Shown here: positions 43,268 to 52,179 of the stretch, piece by piece
Layout: each line of letters starts with the position of its first letter
Position numbering within the stretch: the first letter of the stretch is position 1
NCBI GenBank assembly: GCA_964580965.1
Contig: CAZOLZ010000005.1
Location: 11,808 to 75,807, forward strand
From: CAIUKX01 sp964580965
Lineage (GTDB): Bacteria > Bacteroidota > Bacteroidia > Flavobacteriales_D > Crocinitomicaceae
DNA length: 64,000 nt
Direction of reading: 5' to 3'
The notes under the pieces: generated by a model
Databases searched by the model: none
What the model was told of the DNA's origin: nothing
The model's input: only the letters and a program-made list of their open reading frames with translations
Made by a program: the position numbers and the translations under genes

Positions 43268-45052
43268 TTATTTATTTTTTCCCATTTTTTGCTTTAATGC
43301 AACTAAAGCATCTAAATCACCTAAAGTAGACTTTTCAGTGTTTTGATTGTTTTTAGCTACTGCAGAAGCACTAGATGTAGACTTTTTAGAAGTCTTTTCT
43401 TTTGTTGTAGGTAAATCTTCACCTTCTTCAAAAGTTCTAGTATGAGAAACTACAATTTTCTTAGATTCTTTGTTGAATTCGATTACTTTAAAGTCTAATG
43501 CTTCATCAATTTTAGCATTCGCTCCATCTTCTTTACGTAAGTGTTTAGCAGGACAAATTCCCTCTACACCATAAGGTAAAGAAACGATACCAGACTTATC
43601 TTTATTTTCAACGATAGTTCCTGGATGAACAGATCCTTCAACAAAAATTGATTCAAATACATCCCATGGATTTTCTTCTAATTGTTTGTGACCTAATGAA
43701 ATACGACGATTTTCTCTGTCGATTTCTAAAACAACAACGTTTAATTCGTCACCAACTTTACAGAATTCAGATGGGTGCTTGATTTTCTTTTGCCAAGATA
43801 AATCAGAAATATGGATTAATCCATCGATTCCTTCTTCTAACTCAACAAAAACACCGAAGTTTGTGAAGTTTCTTACTTTAGCAGTGTGTTTAGAACTAAC
43901 TCCGTATTTACTTTCAACAACTTCCCATGGATCTGGAACTAATTGTTTAATACCTAGTGACATTTTACGTTCTTCTCTGTCTAATGTTAATATTACAGCT
44001 TTAACTGTATCACCAACATTCATGAAGTCTTGAGCTGAACGTAAGTGTTGTGACCAACTCATTTCAGAAACGTGGATTAAACCTTCAACTCCTGGAGCGA
44101 TTTCAACAAATGCACCATAGTCAGCCATAACCACTACTTTTCCTTCAACAGCATCACCAACTTTTAAGTTAGCATCTAATGCATCCCATGGATGTGGTTG
44201 TAATTGTTTTAATCCTAATGCGATACGTTTTTTATCATCATCAAAATCTAAAATTACAACGTTTAATTTTTGGTCTAATTCTAAGATTTCATCTGGGTGA
44301 TTAACTCTTCCCCAAGATAAGTCAGTAATGTGGATTAATCCATCTACACCACCTAAGTCAATGAATACACCGTAAGAAGTGATGTTCTTAACAGTACCTT
44401 CTAATACTTGACCTTTTTCTAATCCAGAAATAATTTGTTTCTTTTGTTCTTCTAACTCAGCTTCGATAAGAGCTTTGTGAGATACAACAACATTTCTAAA
44501 TTCTTGGTTGATCTTAACAACTTTGAATTCCATGTTTTTACCAACGTAAACATCGTAATCACGAATTGGTTTAACATCGATTTGAGAACCTGGTAAGAAA
44601 GCTTCAATACCAAAAACATCTACGATTAAACCACCTTTAGTACGACATTTAACAAATCCTGTGATAATTTCTCCAGTACGAAGTACTTCATTAACACGAA
44701 TCCATGCTTTGTGCATACGAGCAGTTTTGTGAGAAATGATCAATTGACCATACTTGTCTTCTTGACACTCAACAAAAACATCTACGTTATCTCCCACTTT
44801 TAAGTCAGGATTGTAACGGAACTCTCCAGCTGGAACAACTCCCTCTGATTTGAATCCAATGTTTACAACTACTTCTCTTTTAGTAATTGCTAAAACAGTT
44901 CCTTCAATAACTTCTTTTTCGTTAATTGAAGTTAATGTTGTTTCGTAACGATCAGATAATTCTGAACGTTGAGCAGAAGTGTAACCATCTAATGATAACG
45001 CTTCCCAATCAAAATCGGCATTTCCTTGCCCTGTAATTTTGTTTTCTGCCAT
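43268..45052 (-). CDS. rpsA: 30S ribosomal protein S1
   Basis: A 594-residue RNA-binding ribosomal protein needed for translation initiation. It has six S1 OB-fold repeats, starting at about residues 45, 130, 215, 300, 385 and 470; repeats 3-5 are the most regular, each with a GVFIDLGGVDGLIH- or GVFVELEEGIDGLIHISDLSW-like core. The C-terminal 60 residues are charged and Ser/Lys-rich. It matters more than usual here because this lineage barely uses Shine-Dalgarno pairing. Its leader contains a notable RNA structure. Confidence 0.97.
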   Translation of the reverse strand: MAENKITGQGNADFDWEALSLDGYTSAQRSELSDRYETTLTSINEKEVIEGTVLAITKREVVVNIGFKSEGVVPAGEFRYNPDLKVGDNVDVFVECQEDKYGQLIISHKTARMHKAWIRVNEVLRTGEIITGFVKCRTKGGLIVDVFGIEAFLPGSQIDVKPIRDYDVYVGKNMEFKVVKINQEFRNVVVSHKALIEAELEEQKKQIISGLEKGQVLEGTVKNITSYGVFIDLGGVDGLIHITDLSWGRVNHPDEILELDQKLNVVILDFDDDKKRIALGLKQLQPHPWDALDANLKVGDAVEGKVVVMADYGAFVEIAPGVEGLIHVSEMSWSQHLRSAQDFMNVGDTVKAVILTLDREERKMSLGIKQLVPDPWEVVESKYGVSSKHTAKVRNFTNFGVFVELEEGIDGLIHISDLSWQKKIKHPSEFCKVGDELNVVVLEIDRENRRISLGHKQLEENPWDVFESIFVEGSVHPGTIVENKDKSGIVSLPYGVEGICPAKHLRKEDGANAKIDEALDFKVIEFNKESKKIVVSHTRTFEEGEDLPTTKEKTSKKSTSSASAVAKNNQNTEKSTLGDLDALVALKQKMGKNK

Positions 45053-45143
45053 TTGGCTTTTTAAATTGTATTTCGAGCAACTTTACAAGACTCGAAAGGG
45101 TTTAACATATAACTGTATGTGTAAAGTTTACAGTTTAAATTTG
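45053..45143 (-). promoter_or_regulatory. rpsA: Structured rpsA leader: two hairpins with complementary loops
   Basis: In the predicted 5' leader, hairpin I pairs AACUGUA (45135-45129) with UACAGUU (45117-45111) around an 11-nt loop, and hairpin II pairs UUUCGAG (45097-45091) with CUCGAAA (45077-45071) around a 13-nt loop. Loop I contains AACUUUAC (45128-45121) and loop II contains GUAAAGUU (45086-45079), perfect complements over 8 nt. This could form a loop-loop kissing complex 18 nt before the AUG. The structure is seen in sequence; regulatory action is inferred. Confidence 0.65.
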
Positions 45144-45148
45144 GATTA

Positions 45149-45156
45149 CAAAGATA
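45149..45156 (-). promoter_or_regulatory. rpsA: Predicted -7 box (TATCTTTG) of rpsA
   Basis: Perfect TAnnTTTG in the gap between the M61 peptidase stop and rpsA; the implied start is near 45143, giving a leader of about 90 nt. Confidence 0.6.
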
Positions 45157-45181
45157 GGAGATTAATTCGAGAAACTCAAAA

Positions 45182-46948
45182 TTATTTTTTCTCTAACCAT
45201 TTTTGTTGTTTGACTTCTGTTTTACTATCATCTTTTAGCTTTAATTGATACTTCGGACGCTCATAAGATTCTAAAGTTACTATGATTTCAAAAAGTTGTT
45301 CCTCTCTTGAAATTAATACGTTTAATTGGTCTCCAACGTTTGCCCTTGAAACCATATCTACAAAAGAATTACGATCTACTCTGTATCCATTGCATCCAAC
45401 AATCTCATCATTTACACTTAAACCTGAATTTTCTGCTGATGAATTTGCTCGGATTCTTCTGATAATTGTTTTTCCATCTTTGGTGTAAAAACTAGCTCCT
45501 AATGAAGGTGATGGAGAACCAATATATGTTACATCTAATCCAACATTTGCAAAAATAGCCGAGTAATTAGGTACTTCTGTTCCGTGTATGTATTTTGAGA
45601 AAAATGAATCTACTTCATCACCAATAAAACCTTCTAAAGCTTTTTTGAACTCTTCTTCGCTAAAACCTCGGTTTTTATTGATGTAAAAATCTGTGTATAG
45701 TGCTTGAAGAAAATTATCTAGGCTTTGTTGCCCTTTACTTTTATTGATTATTAATGCATCCAGATAAGCTGCAAGAATTGCTCCTCTAGTATAATATGTC
45801 ATTGTAGTATTGCTGCTATTTTCATTTGGACGGTAACCTTTGATCCAGGCATCAAAACTTGCGTGAGCAACTGGTTGAACTCTTGTTCCTACAGTCCCTT
45901 CCACATAATTCAAAGCACTTGATAGTTTATTGATATATTGCTCGGCGCTTATGAAGTCTGCTCGATACAATAGAAGTTCATCATAATATGATGTAAAACC
46001 TTCCATCACCCATAATAATGTTGTATAATTTTCTTCATCATAATTAAAAGGTCCTAATTCAATAGGTCTGATTCGTTTTACATTCCATAAATGAAAGTAT
46101 TCATGTGCCACAAGTGATAAAAAGTTGATGTAATTATTTCCTTCATATGTCCACCTATTAACACTAAGTGTTGTTGAGTTCATGTGTTCTAATCCACCCT
46201 GTCCATCAACTACATTATGAATGATAAACGTATAATTTTTATTAGGGTTCACACCAACAACCGCTGAAGTAGATTCGATAATCTTTTTCATATCAATTTT
46301 TAATTTATCGATATCATAATTACCTTCTCCATACATAGCTACGGTATGTTTAACTCCAGCTGCATCAAATTCAAATATTTTCTGATTACCAATTTCTATT
46401 GGACAATCAACAAGGTGATCATAATTATTAAATTCAAAAACATCTTTGCCAATCTTCGGGAGAGCTGTTGAAATAGTTTTAAAACCCTTGTAAGGAATAA
46501 TTGTAAGTTTACCTTTTTGATTTTTTGTTTTTTCAGTATACATGAAAATTCCAGATCCACTTACAAAACCATGTGATAAGTCTATAAAGCTAGTTCTAAC
46601 AGAAAGTTCAAATGCATATACTTCATATTTAACAATAATGTTTTTTGCTTTTGAATTTGAAATGATCCATTTGTTCTTGGCGTTTTTTTCAATTTTTAAA
46701 GGATTTCCCTTCTCATCAAAAGCTTTAACTAAATTTAAATTTTTGGAGAATTCCCTAACAAGATATGAACCTGGGGCCCATACAGGCATTTTAATCTCAG
46801 TTTCTTTTCCTTTCACTCCCTCTAAGTGCATTTCAACATTGAAATAATGATTTTGAGGTTTTGGCATTGAAAGTTTATAAGAAACTGTTTGAGCCTGAAT
46901 AAAGTTTAAAAATGAAACAAGAATTAGTAGAATAGCTTTTTTCAACAT
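45182..46948 (-). CDS. M61 glycyl aminopeptidase family protease with PDZ domain
   Basis: A secreted metalloprotease of 588 residues with signal peptide (KKAILLILVSFLNFIQAQ). An N-terminal beta-rich domain precedes the catalytic motif HEYFHLWNVKRIRP, with zinc ligands H282 and H286, catalytic E283, and the downstream Glu in WVMEGFTSYYDELLL. A PDZ domain (about 470-570, ASFYTKDGKTIIRRI, GLSVNDEIVGCNGYRV) ends the protein. Probably periplasmic. It ends in the rpsA promoter region. Confidence 0.94.
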   Translation of the reverse strand: MLKKAILLILVSFLNFIQAQTVSYKLSMPKPQNHYFNVEMHLEGVKGKETEIKMPVWAPGSYLVREFSKNLNLVKAFDEKGNPLKIEKNAKNKWIISNSKAKNIIVKYEVYAFELSVRTSFIDLSHGFVSGSGIFMYTEKTKNQKGKLTIIPYKGFKTISTALPKIGKDVFEFNNYDHLVDCPIEIGNQKIFEFDAAGVKHTVAMYGEGNYDIDKLKIDMKKIIESTSAVVGVNPNKNYTFIIHNVVDGQGGLEHMNSTTLSVNRWTYEGNNYINFLSLVAHEYFHLWNVKRIRPIELGPFNYDEENYTTLLWVMEGFTSYYDELLLYRADFISAEQYINKLSSALNYVEGTVGTRVQPVAHASFDAWIKGYRPNENSSNTTMTYYTRGAILAAYLDALIINKSKGQQSLDNFLQALYTDFYINKNRGFSEEEFKKALEGFIGDEVDSFFSKYIHGTEVPNYSAIFANVGLDVTYIGSPSPSLGASFYTKDGKTIIRRIRANSSAENSGLSVNDEIVGCNGYRVDRNSFVDMVSRANVGDQLNVLISREEQLFEIIVTLESYERPKYQLKLKDDSKTEVKQQKWLEKK

Positions 46949-46967
46949 AATATTTTGATTTTTTTGT

Positions 46968-46975
46968 CAAAGATA
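46968..46975 (-). promoter_or_regulatory. Predicted -7 box (TATCTTTG) of the M61 peptidase gene
   Basis: Perfect TAnnTTTG, 19 bp before the ATG; divergent with the box at 46989. Confidence 0.5.
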
Positions 46976-46988
46976 AAAGATGAATTGT

Positions 46989-46996
46989 AGATTTGT
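46989..46996 (+). promoter_or_regulatory. Predicted -7 box (TAGATTTG) of the coiled-coil lipoprotein gene
   Basis: Perfect TAnnTTTG, 29 bp before the ATG at 47026. Confidence 0.45.
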
Positions 46997-47025
46997 GATA
47001 TTAAACTGTACAATTTTAAAATAAG

Positions 47026-47886
47026 ATGCGAAATTTCATTTATTTAATAATTTTTTCAGTAGTTTTTTCTTCTTGCACCAATAGTGGTAATGAATCTGAA
47101 GACTCTAATGGGAATGAACGTGTAACTGAACTTGAAAATAAATTGTTTCAAACAAAGCTTGACAATGATTCTAAGGATAAAATGATTGAAGAATCACTTA
47201 CGTTTTTTAATGAAATTAAACTAAACCTTGAAACAATTCAATTAAAAAAAGACGAAATTCATATAAAGTCTGAAAATTCGGAATTTAAAGATGAAGATAA
47301 AGATTATATCATCGAACAAATTAAGCGTATCAATTTCTTAAGAGAAGAAAATGGTAAAAAAATTAATGAATTAAATAATATTTTAAAGAATAGTAATGTT
47401 AAGATTGTTGAGTTAGAAAAGTTGATCGAAAATTTAATGAAGGAAATCTCATTGAAAGATCAACAGATTCAAATGTTACAATCAGAACTAAACAATGTTA
47501 ATAGTGAATATTCTAAATTATTTGATGCCTACATAGAGCAAACGATTATTGTAAATGAATTAACAAATGAAATTAATAAAGGTTTTTATACTTATGGGAC
47601 TTTAAAAGAATTGGTTGAAAATAAAGTTGTAGAAAAGAAAAATGGTTTTATTGGAATAGGTAGAAAGACTGCTTTGATTGATAATTTTAATGAAGAATAT
47701 TTTATTCAAATCGATATCTTAAAGAAAAAAGAAATCTTTGTGGAGGGTTTAAAGGTAAAGATAGTTACTGATCATCCATCAACAGCCTATGAAATTGTCA
47801 AAGACGATAAGAATTCTAAAATTTTGATTAAAAATCCAAATGAATTTTGGAAAGTTTCTAAATACTTGGTGGTAGTCGTTGGATAA
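47026..47886 (+). CDS. Coiled-coil lipoprotein of unknown function
   Basis: A lipoprotein signal (RNFIYLIIFSVVFSSCTNSG, lipobox FSSC) is followed by an acidic linker and a long heptad-rich helix (about 35-185: ENKLFQTKLDN, INELNNILKNSNVKIVELEKL, DQQIQMLQSELNNVNSEY). A C-terminal beta-rich domain of about 90 residues includes GTLKELVENKVVEKKNGFIG and VEGLKVKIVTDHPSTAYEI. I recall the ending as common in Bacteroidota proteins, but no function is known. It probably reaches from the outer membrane into the periplasm. Converges with a GT2 gene 2 bp away. Confidence 0.8.
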   Translation: MRNFIYLIIFSVVFSSCTNSGNESEDSNGNERVTELENKLFQTKLDNDSKDKMIEESLTFFNEIKLNLETIQLKKDEIHIKSENSEFKDEDKDYIIEQIKRINFLREENGKKINELNNILKNSNVKIVELEKLIENLMKEISLKDQQIQMLQSELNNVNSEYSKLFDAYIEQTIIVNELTNEINKGFYTYGTLKELVENKVVEKKNGFIGIGRKTALIDNFNEEYFIQIDILKKKEIFVEGLKVKIVTDHPSTAYEIVKDDKNSKILIKNPNEFWKVSKYLVVVVG

Positions 47887-47888
47887 CT

Positions 47889-48986
47889 CTACTGATTAAG
47901 AATAGTTTCTCTTCCTTTCCACTGAGGAATATAAGTTAAGACTAATATTAATAGACTTAAATAATAGAATGGTTGTATAATAGAAGTCAATAATACTGTG
48001 AAAAAGTGATGCTTCTGTTTGTTTAAAACGTTTATTACAAAATGGTCAACAATAACTTTAAATAAAAAAAGTAAAGTTATTTCTGTCCATTCCTTAGTAA
48101 TTCCACCCATAATTATACTCACATAAAACACTAATTGCACTGAAGCGTTTAATGATAATATTAAATTACTATATCGAGTACTACTCACATTATTCTTTTG
48201 AAACCATCTTACTCGTTGCTGAATAAAAGTTTTGATTGTTTCAGGAGATTGAGTTTTTATAGTTAAAGCATAGTGACTAGAAAAAGTAGGTTTAATATTA
48301 TTGGAAATGAAATTATTCAATAAGAATTGATCATCCCCTGATAGGTAATTTTTATGTTCTTCAAAACCATTGTGTAGTAAGTATTTTTCAACTGAAAAAA
48401 GTAAGTTTGCACCACTTGCTAGAATAGGAGTAGAGTATCCATAAGCAATTCTATTTACTGTATTTAATACTGAGTAATCATATGCAAAACAAGATGTCAT
48501 TATTTTTTGCCCATTCATTTGAACAGGTAAGATTGTTAGTTCTGAGATGGCTAATGTTTCTAATTGTTTAAAATAATTAGATGTGAAATAAGTATCAGCA
48601 TCAATTGTCAATACAAATTTAGTTTTGACATAATTACCAATTGTATAAGCTATAGCAGACTTCTTTCCTTCATTATTTTTCGGTAAAGTTACAATACTCA
48701 TTTTACCCTTATTAATGTGCATAGAAATAAGTTCAACACTACTGTCTGTTGAATGGTCATCTACGAAATAAAAATGTTTGGGTAGAAGTTTGGAATTTTT
48801 GATTGATTCTAATAGAGGGCTTATCCTTTTTGATTCATTTCTGAATGGAATAATTACGGAAATTTCATTTAGGTCAATAGTCTTTAAATCCGATTTATTT
48901 TTAGATTCCTTTTTTTTCGCAATTTTAATCCCAATCATTGAAAGAAGAGCAAAAACACTATATACACATGTTGCAACTACATTCAT
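47889..48986 (-). CDS. Membrane-bound family 2 glycosyltransferase
   Basis: A short N-terminal membrane helix precedes a GT-A domain: ISVIIPFRNESKRISPLLESI, FYFVDDHSTDSSVE, TKFVLTIDADTYFTSNYF (DAD metal site), and GDDQFLL. QQRVRW is the Q-x-x-R-W motif of processive or polyisoprenyl-linked enzymes. Two to three C-terminal membrane helices. The stop codon of the upstream UPF0104 gene overlaps its start by 4 bp, so the two belong together, likely in synthesis and transport of a lipid-linked glycan. Confidence 0.87.
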   Translation of the reverse strand: MNVVATCVYSVFALLSMIGIKIAKKKESKNKSDLKTIDLNEISVIIPFRNESKRISPLLESIKNSKLLPKHFYFVDDHSTDSSVELISMHINKGKMSIVTLPKNNEGKKSAIAYTIGNYVKTKFVLTIDADTYFTSNYFKQLETLAISELTILPVQMNGQKIMTSCFAYDYSVLNTVNRIAYGYSTPILASGANLLFSVEKYLLHNGFEEHKNYLSGDDQFLLNNFISNNIKPTFSSHYALTIKTQSPETIKTFIQQRVRWFQKNNVSSTRYSNLILSLNASVQLVFYVSIIMGGITKEWTEITLLFLFKVIVDHFVINVLNKQKHHFFTVLLTSIIQPFYYLSLLILVLTYIPQWKGRETILNQ

Positions 48987-49897
48987 TTTTTATTCATATT
49001 AGTGATTCCAATAGCAAGTATGGAAGGTAAACCTAAATTCATTATCCATAATGAAATTGAGCTGATTAGAACTGTGATTTCATTTAACCCTACTGATGTC
49101 AAAATAACCAATGCAACAGATTCCCGAATAAATAATTTTCCAAACCAAAGCGATGGAATTAAAGTTGTCCAAAAATAAATTTGCCAAATCCATAAAATGT
49201 TATGAAATTCAAAATGACAAGATAATGATTTAATCAAAAATAAAAATTGAATTGAAAAAATGAAATGACGTGTTAAACTCAGGATAAAAATGGATGCTTT
49301 GTAGTGTTTGAAGGTTTTTAATCTTTCTTTTAATATTTTTAGACTTGTGTATTTTTGAAACTTATAAATTGGAAATTTTTCAAAAAATAATCCTATTAAA
49401 AATAAAAAGAATAAAGTAAAACAAATAAGAGCTTTTATGGTCAACCCTAATTCTCCAATAGCTGATTTATTTAAAATTAAAATTGAAACTGCACCGAAAA
49501 ACATACTTGCGAAAAATTGAGTATAATTTGTGAAGAATGTTGTAAGAATGATTAAAGGTCTGTACGAACGTTTAAAATAATACAATCTTCCAACAAAGTT
49601 ACCAAGCATATTCGGTGTTATGGTACCTGTTACTAGACCTGCAAAGAATGAATTTATAAGTGAAATGGATGTTTTAGGTTGAATGATTTTATTGACTGTA
49701 ATTTTCCATTTAATGAATTCAATACCCCAATTAATTGGTATTAAAAGAAAAGCAAAAATCAAGTATGAAATTGAATGAATTTTAATTTGATTTAAATCAT
49801 TAAAGTCAATTTTTTGAAGTTGTTTGTACAGAATAAATCCAATCAAAATTGACAAGCTAATTTTAATAAAAAGGAAAATTATTCTTTTATTTTTCAT
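48983..49897 (-). CDS. UPF0104 / lysylphosphatidylglycerol synthase transmembrane-like protein
   Basis: About eight membrane helices in 304 residues. Family features are INWGIEFIKWKITV, then SFFAGLVTGTITPNMLGNFVGRLYYF, the usual core of this flippase-like family. There is no cytoplasmic synthase domain, so it is not MprF. Start at 49897 rather than an ATG 11 codons earlier, which would overlap the divergent ruvC. Possibly moves a lipid or works with the coupled GT2. Confidence 0.83.
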   Translation of the reverse strand: MKNKRIIFLFIKISLSILIGFILYKQLQKIDFNDLNQIKIHSISYLIFAFLLIPINWGIEFIKWKITVNKIIQPKTSISLINSFFAGLVTGTITPNMLGNFVGRLYYFKRSYRPLIILTTFFTNYTQFFASMFFGAVSILILNKSAIGELGLTIKALICFTLFFLFLIGLFFEKFPIYKFQKYTSLKILKERLKTFKHYKASIFILSLTRHFIFSIQFLFLIKSLSCHFEFHNILWIWQIYFWTTLIPSLWFGKLFIRESVALVILTSVGLNEITVLISSISLWIMNLGLPSILAIGITNMNKK

Positions 49898-49912
49898 AAT
49901 TTTATCAAACAT

Positions 49913-50479
49913 ATGCAATCCAAAATTCAAGATAAGATAATCCTCGGAATAGATCCTGGAACAAACGTTTTAGGTTATGGTCTAATACATTTAACTAACA
50001 ATAAATTATCTCTAATTAATTTTGGTGTGTTAAAGTTAGACAAATTAGATAATCATCCTGATAAATTAAAGCGAATTTTTGATCGAATAGATGCTATAAT
50101 CAAAGAATATAAACCTGACGAAATGGCAATTGAAGCACCATTTTTTGGTAAAAATGTTCAATCGATGATTAAGTTAGGAAGAGCTCAAGGTGTCTGTATT
50201 GCAGCATCCTTAAGTAATAATGTACCTTTTGAAGAGTATACTCCTAGAAGAATTAAACAAGCAATTACAGGTAATGGTAACGCTTCTAAAGAGCAAGTAG
50301 CTTCGATTCTACAAACAATCTTAAGTTTTTCAGAATTACCAAAATATTTAGATGCAACGGATGGTTTAGCTGTCGCTGTATGTCATCATTTTTCGAAAGG
50401 TAAAGGGGAGCATAATAAGGTAAAGGGCGACTCCTGGAGTCAGTTTGTAAAGGCAAATCCTGATAGGAAATTAAGGTAA
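49913..50479 (+). CDS. ruvC: Holliday junction resolvase
   Basis: Cuts Holliday junctions in recombinational repair. The four acidic residues are visible: D14 (LGIDPGTNVLGYG), E74 (AIEAPFFGKN), D147 and D150 (DATDGLAVAVCHH). 188 residues; the C-terminal tail is basic. Read divergently from the UPF0104 gene, whose start lies 15 bp away. Confidence 0.96.
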   Translation: MQSKIQDKIILGIDPGTNVLGYGLIHLTNNKLSLINFGVLKLDKLDNHPDKLKRIFDRIDAIIKEYKPDEMAIEAPFFGKNVQSMIKLGRAQGVCIAASLSNNVPFEEYTPRRIKQAITGNGNASKEQVASILQTILSFSELPKYLDATDGLAVAVCHHFSKGKGEHNKVKGDSWSQFVKANPDRKLR

Positions 50480-50484
50480 AACAA

Positions 50485-50832
50485 TTAATTTTCTTTCAGT
50501 TCGACAATGTCTCTATTAATCTCGTCAATTATCGAACTGTAGATTTTAATCATCTCATCTTGATCTTTACTGTAAAATTCAAAAGAAGTTCGATATCGTG
50601 TTGAATCAATTTTGTATTTTCTCATGACCTCCTTGCCAGTAGCTCTCATGGAAGGATAGTAATACATGATAATTGGTTGTTTTTGCTTAATATGAGTTTC
50701 CATAATAATCATTTCTTTAAGTACAGTTTTAAAAGTATCTAAAGGAATGATATCTTTAGGCTTATCAGGTCGATCAATTTTTGTCGAACAACCAAACAAA
50801 CCTAAGAATGATATAAAAATTAAAACTTTCAT
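50485..50832 (-). CDS. DUF4296 lipoprotein
   Basis: A lipoprotein signal (KVLIFISFLGLFGCS) is followed by about 100 residues of DUF4296: the PKDIIPLDTFKTVLKEMIIMETHI helix, YYYPSMRATGKEVMRKYKIDSTRYRTSFEFYSKDQDEM, and a C-terminal helix. The family is small, Bacteroidota-specific and of unknown function. Its ATG overlaps the dihydroorotase stop by one base, so the genes are coupled. Confidence 0.88.
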   Translation of the reverse strand: MKVLIFISFLGLFGCSTKIDRPDKPKDIIPLDTFKTVLKEMIIMETHIKQKQPIIMYYYPSMRATGKEVMRKYKIDSTRYRTSFEFYSKDQDEMIKIYSSIIDEINRDIVELKEN

Positions 50833-52172
50833 TAATAGTTGAATAATAATCGATAACCATTTCCAGCTTCAATTATTTTTCCATTATCATAAACTAGATT
50901 TCCGTTAACAAAGGTTTTATCAATTTTATGTTTGAATGTGTATCCTTCGAAAGGAGACCATCCACATTTAGACAAAATTGTGTTTCTTGAAACGGTGTGA
51001 GTTGATTTTGGATCGACAATGACAATATCAGCAAAATAACCTTCTTTAATGAAACCTCTATCGATAATTTTAAATAGCTGAGATGGAGCATGAGCCATTT
51101 TCTCAACAACTCGTTCAATCGTAATTTTACCTTCGTTAACTTTTTCTAACATAGCTAAAAGTGCATATTGAACAAGCGGTCCGCCTGAAGGAGCTTTGAA
51201 GTAAGTGTTTTGCTTTTCTTCTAATGTATGAGGAGCATGATCAGTTGCAATTACATCAATTTTGTTATCGAGAACTCCTTGAAGGATTGCATCTCTATCA
51301 TTCGCGGTTTTTACTGCAGGATTCCATTTTATAAAACTACCCTTTGAATCATAATCTTTGTCAGAGAACCACATGTGGTGTATACAAGCTTCAGCTGTAA
51401 TCTTTTTCTGCTCTAAAGGAATTGAGTTATCAAACAATTCAAGTTCTTTTGCTGTTGAAATATGAAGTATGTGTAGACGTGTGTCATATTTTTTAGCTAG
51501 CCGAACAGCTAAAGATGAAGAAAGGTAACAAGCTTCTTCACTTCTGATGATTGGGTGTTGATTAATAGGAACATCTTCACCGTATTTAGCTTTAAATTCA
51601 GCGATGTTTTTTTGGATTGTATGTTCATCTTCACAATGTGTGGCAATTAACATCGGAGGGACTTTAGAAAATAAATTTGTTAATGTTTGTTCATTATCAA
51701 CAAGCATATTTCCAGTAGAAGATCCCATGAAAATTTTAACTCCACAAACTTTTTTTCCATCTGTTTTCAGAACTTCTTCCATATTGTCGTTAGAGGCTCC
51801 CATGAAAAATGAATAATTTGCAATTGAGTTTTTAGATCCTAAGATATATTTATCTTCTAATAACTCTTGTGTTAAGGTATTTGGAACTGTATTTGGCATT
51901 TCCATAAAAGATGTAATTCCACCAGCTACAGCTGCTCTTGATTCATGATGAATATCCGCTTTATGAGTTAATCCTGGTTCTCTGAAATGCACTTGATCAT
52001 CAATACAACCTGGGAGGATATATTTTCCTTCAACATTAATTTCAGTTACATTTCCTTCAGGAGTAATTCCTGAACCGATTTTTTCAATACGATTATTCTT
52101 AATTAAAATATCAGCAACGAATGATTTACCTTCATTAATGATTGTACCGTTTTTTAATAAATAATTCTTCAT
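50832..52172 (-). CDS. pyrC: Dihydroorotase with a Gln-x-His metal motif
   Basis: Cyclises carbamoyl aspartate in pyrimidine synthesis. Class I length of 446 residues. The metal-site motif usually reads HxHxRxPG; here it is IDDQVHFREPGLTHK, with Q60 in place of the first His and H62 kept. The remaining sites look normal: the carbamylated Lys region VKIFMGSSTG, ATHCED, LHILHIS, and the catalytic IATDHAPH. I therefore call it a true dihydroorotase, with the possibility of altered metal content. A dolichyl-phosphate sugar synthase gene is directly upstream with a 7-bp gap. Confidence 0.9.
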   Translation of the reverse strand: MKNYLLKNGTIINEGKSFVADILIKNNRIEKIGSGITPEGNVTEINVEGKYILPGCIDDQVHFREPGLTHKADIHHESRAAVAGGITSFMEMPNTVPNTLTQELLEDKYILGSKNSIANYSFFMGASNDNMEEVLKTDGKKVCGVKIFMGSSTGNMLVDNEQTLTNLFSKVPPMLIATHCEDEHTIQKNIAEFKAKYGEDVPINQHPIIRSEEACYLSSSLAVRLAKKYDTRLHILHISTAKELELFDNSIPLEQKKITAEACIHHMWFSDKDYDSKGSFIKWNPAVKTANDRDAILQGVLDNKIDVIATDHAPHTLEEKQNTYFKAPSGGPLVQYALLAMLEKVNEGKITIERVVEKMAHAPSQLFKIIDRGFIKEGYFADIVIVDPKSTHTVSRNTILSKCGWSPFEGYTFKHKIDKTFVNGNLVYDNGKIIEAGNGYRLLFNY

Positions 52173-52179
52173 GATATGC

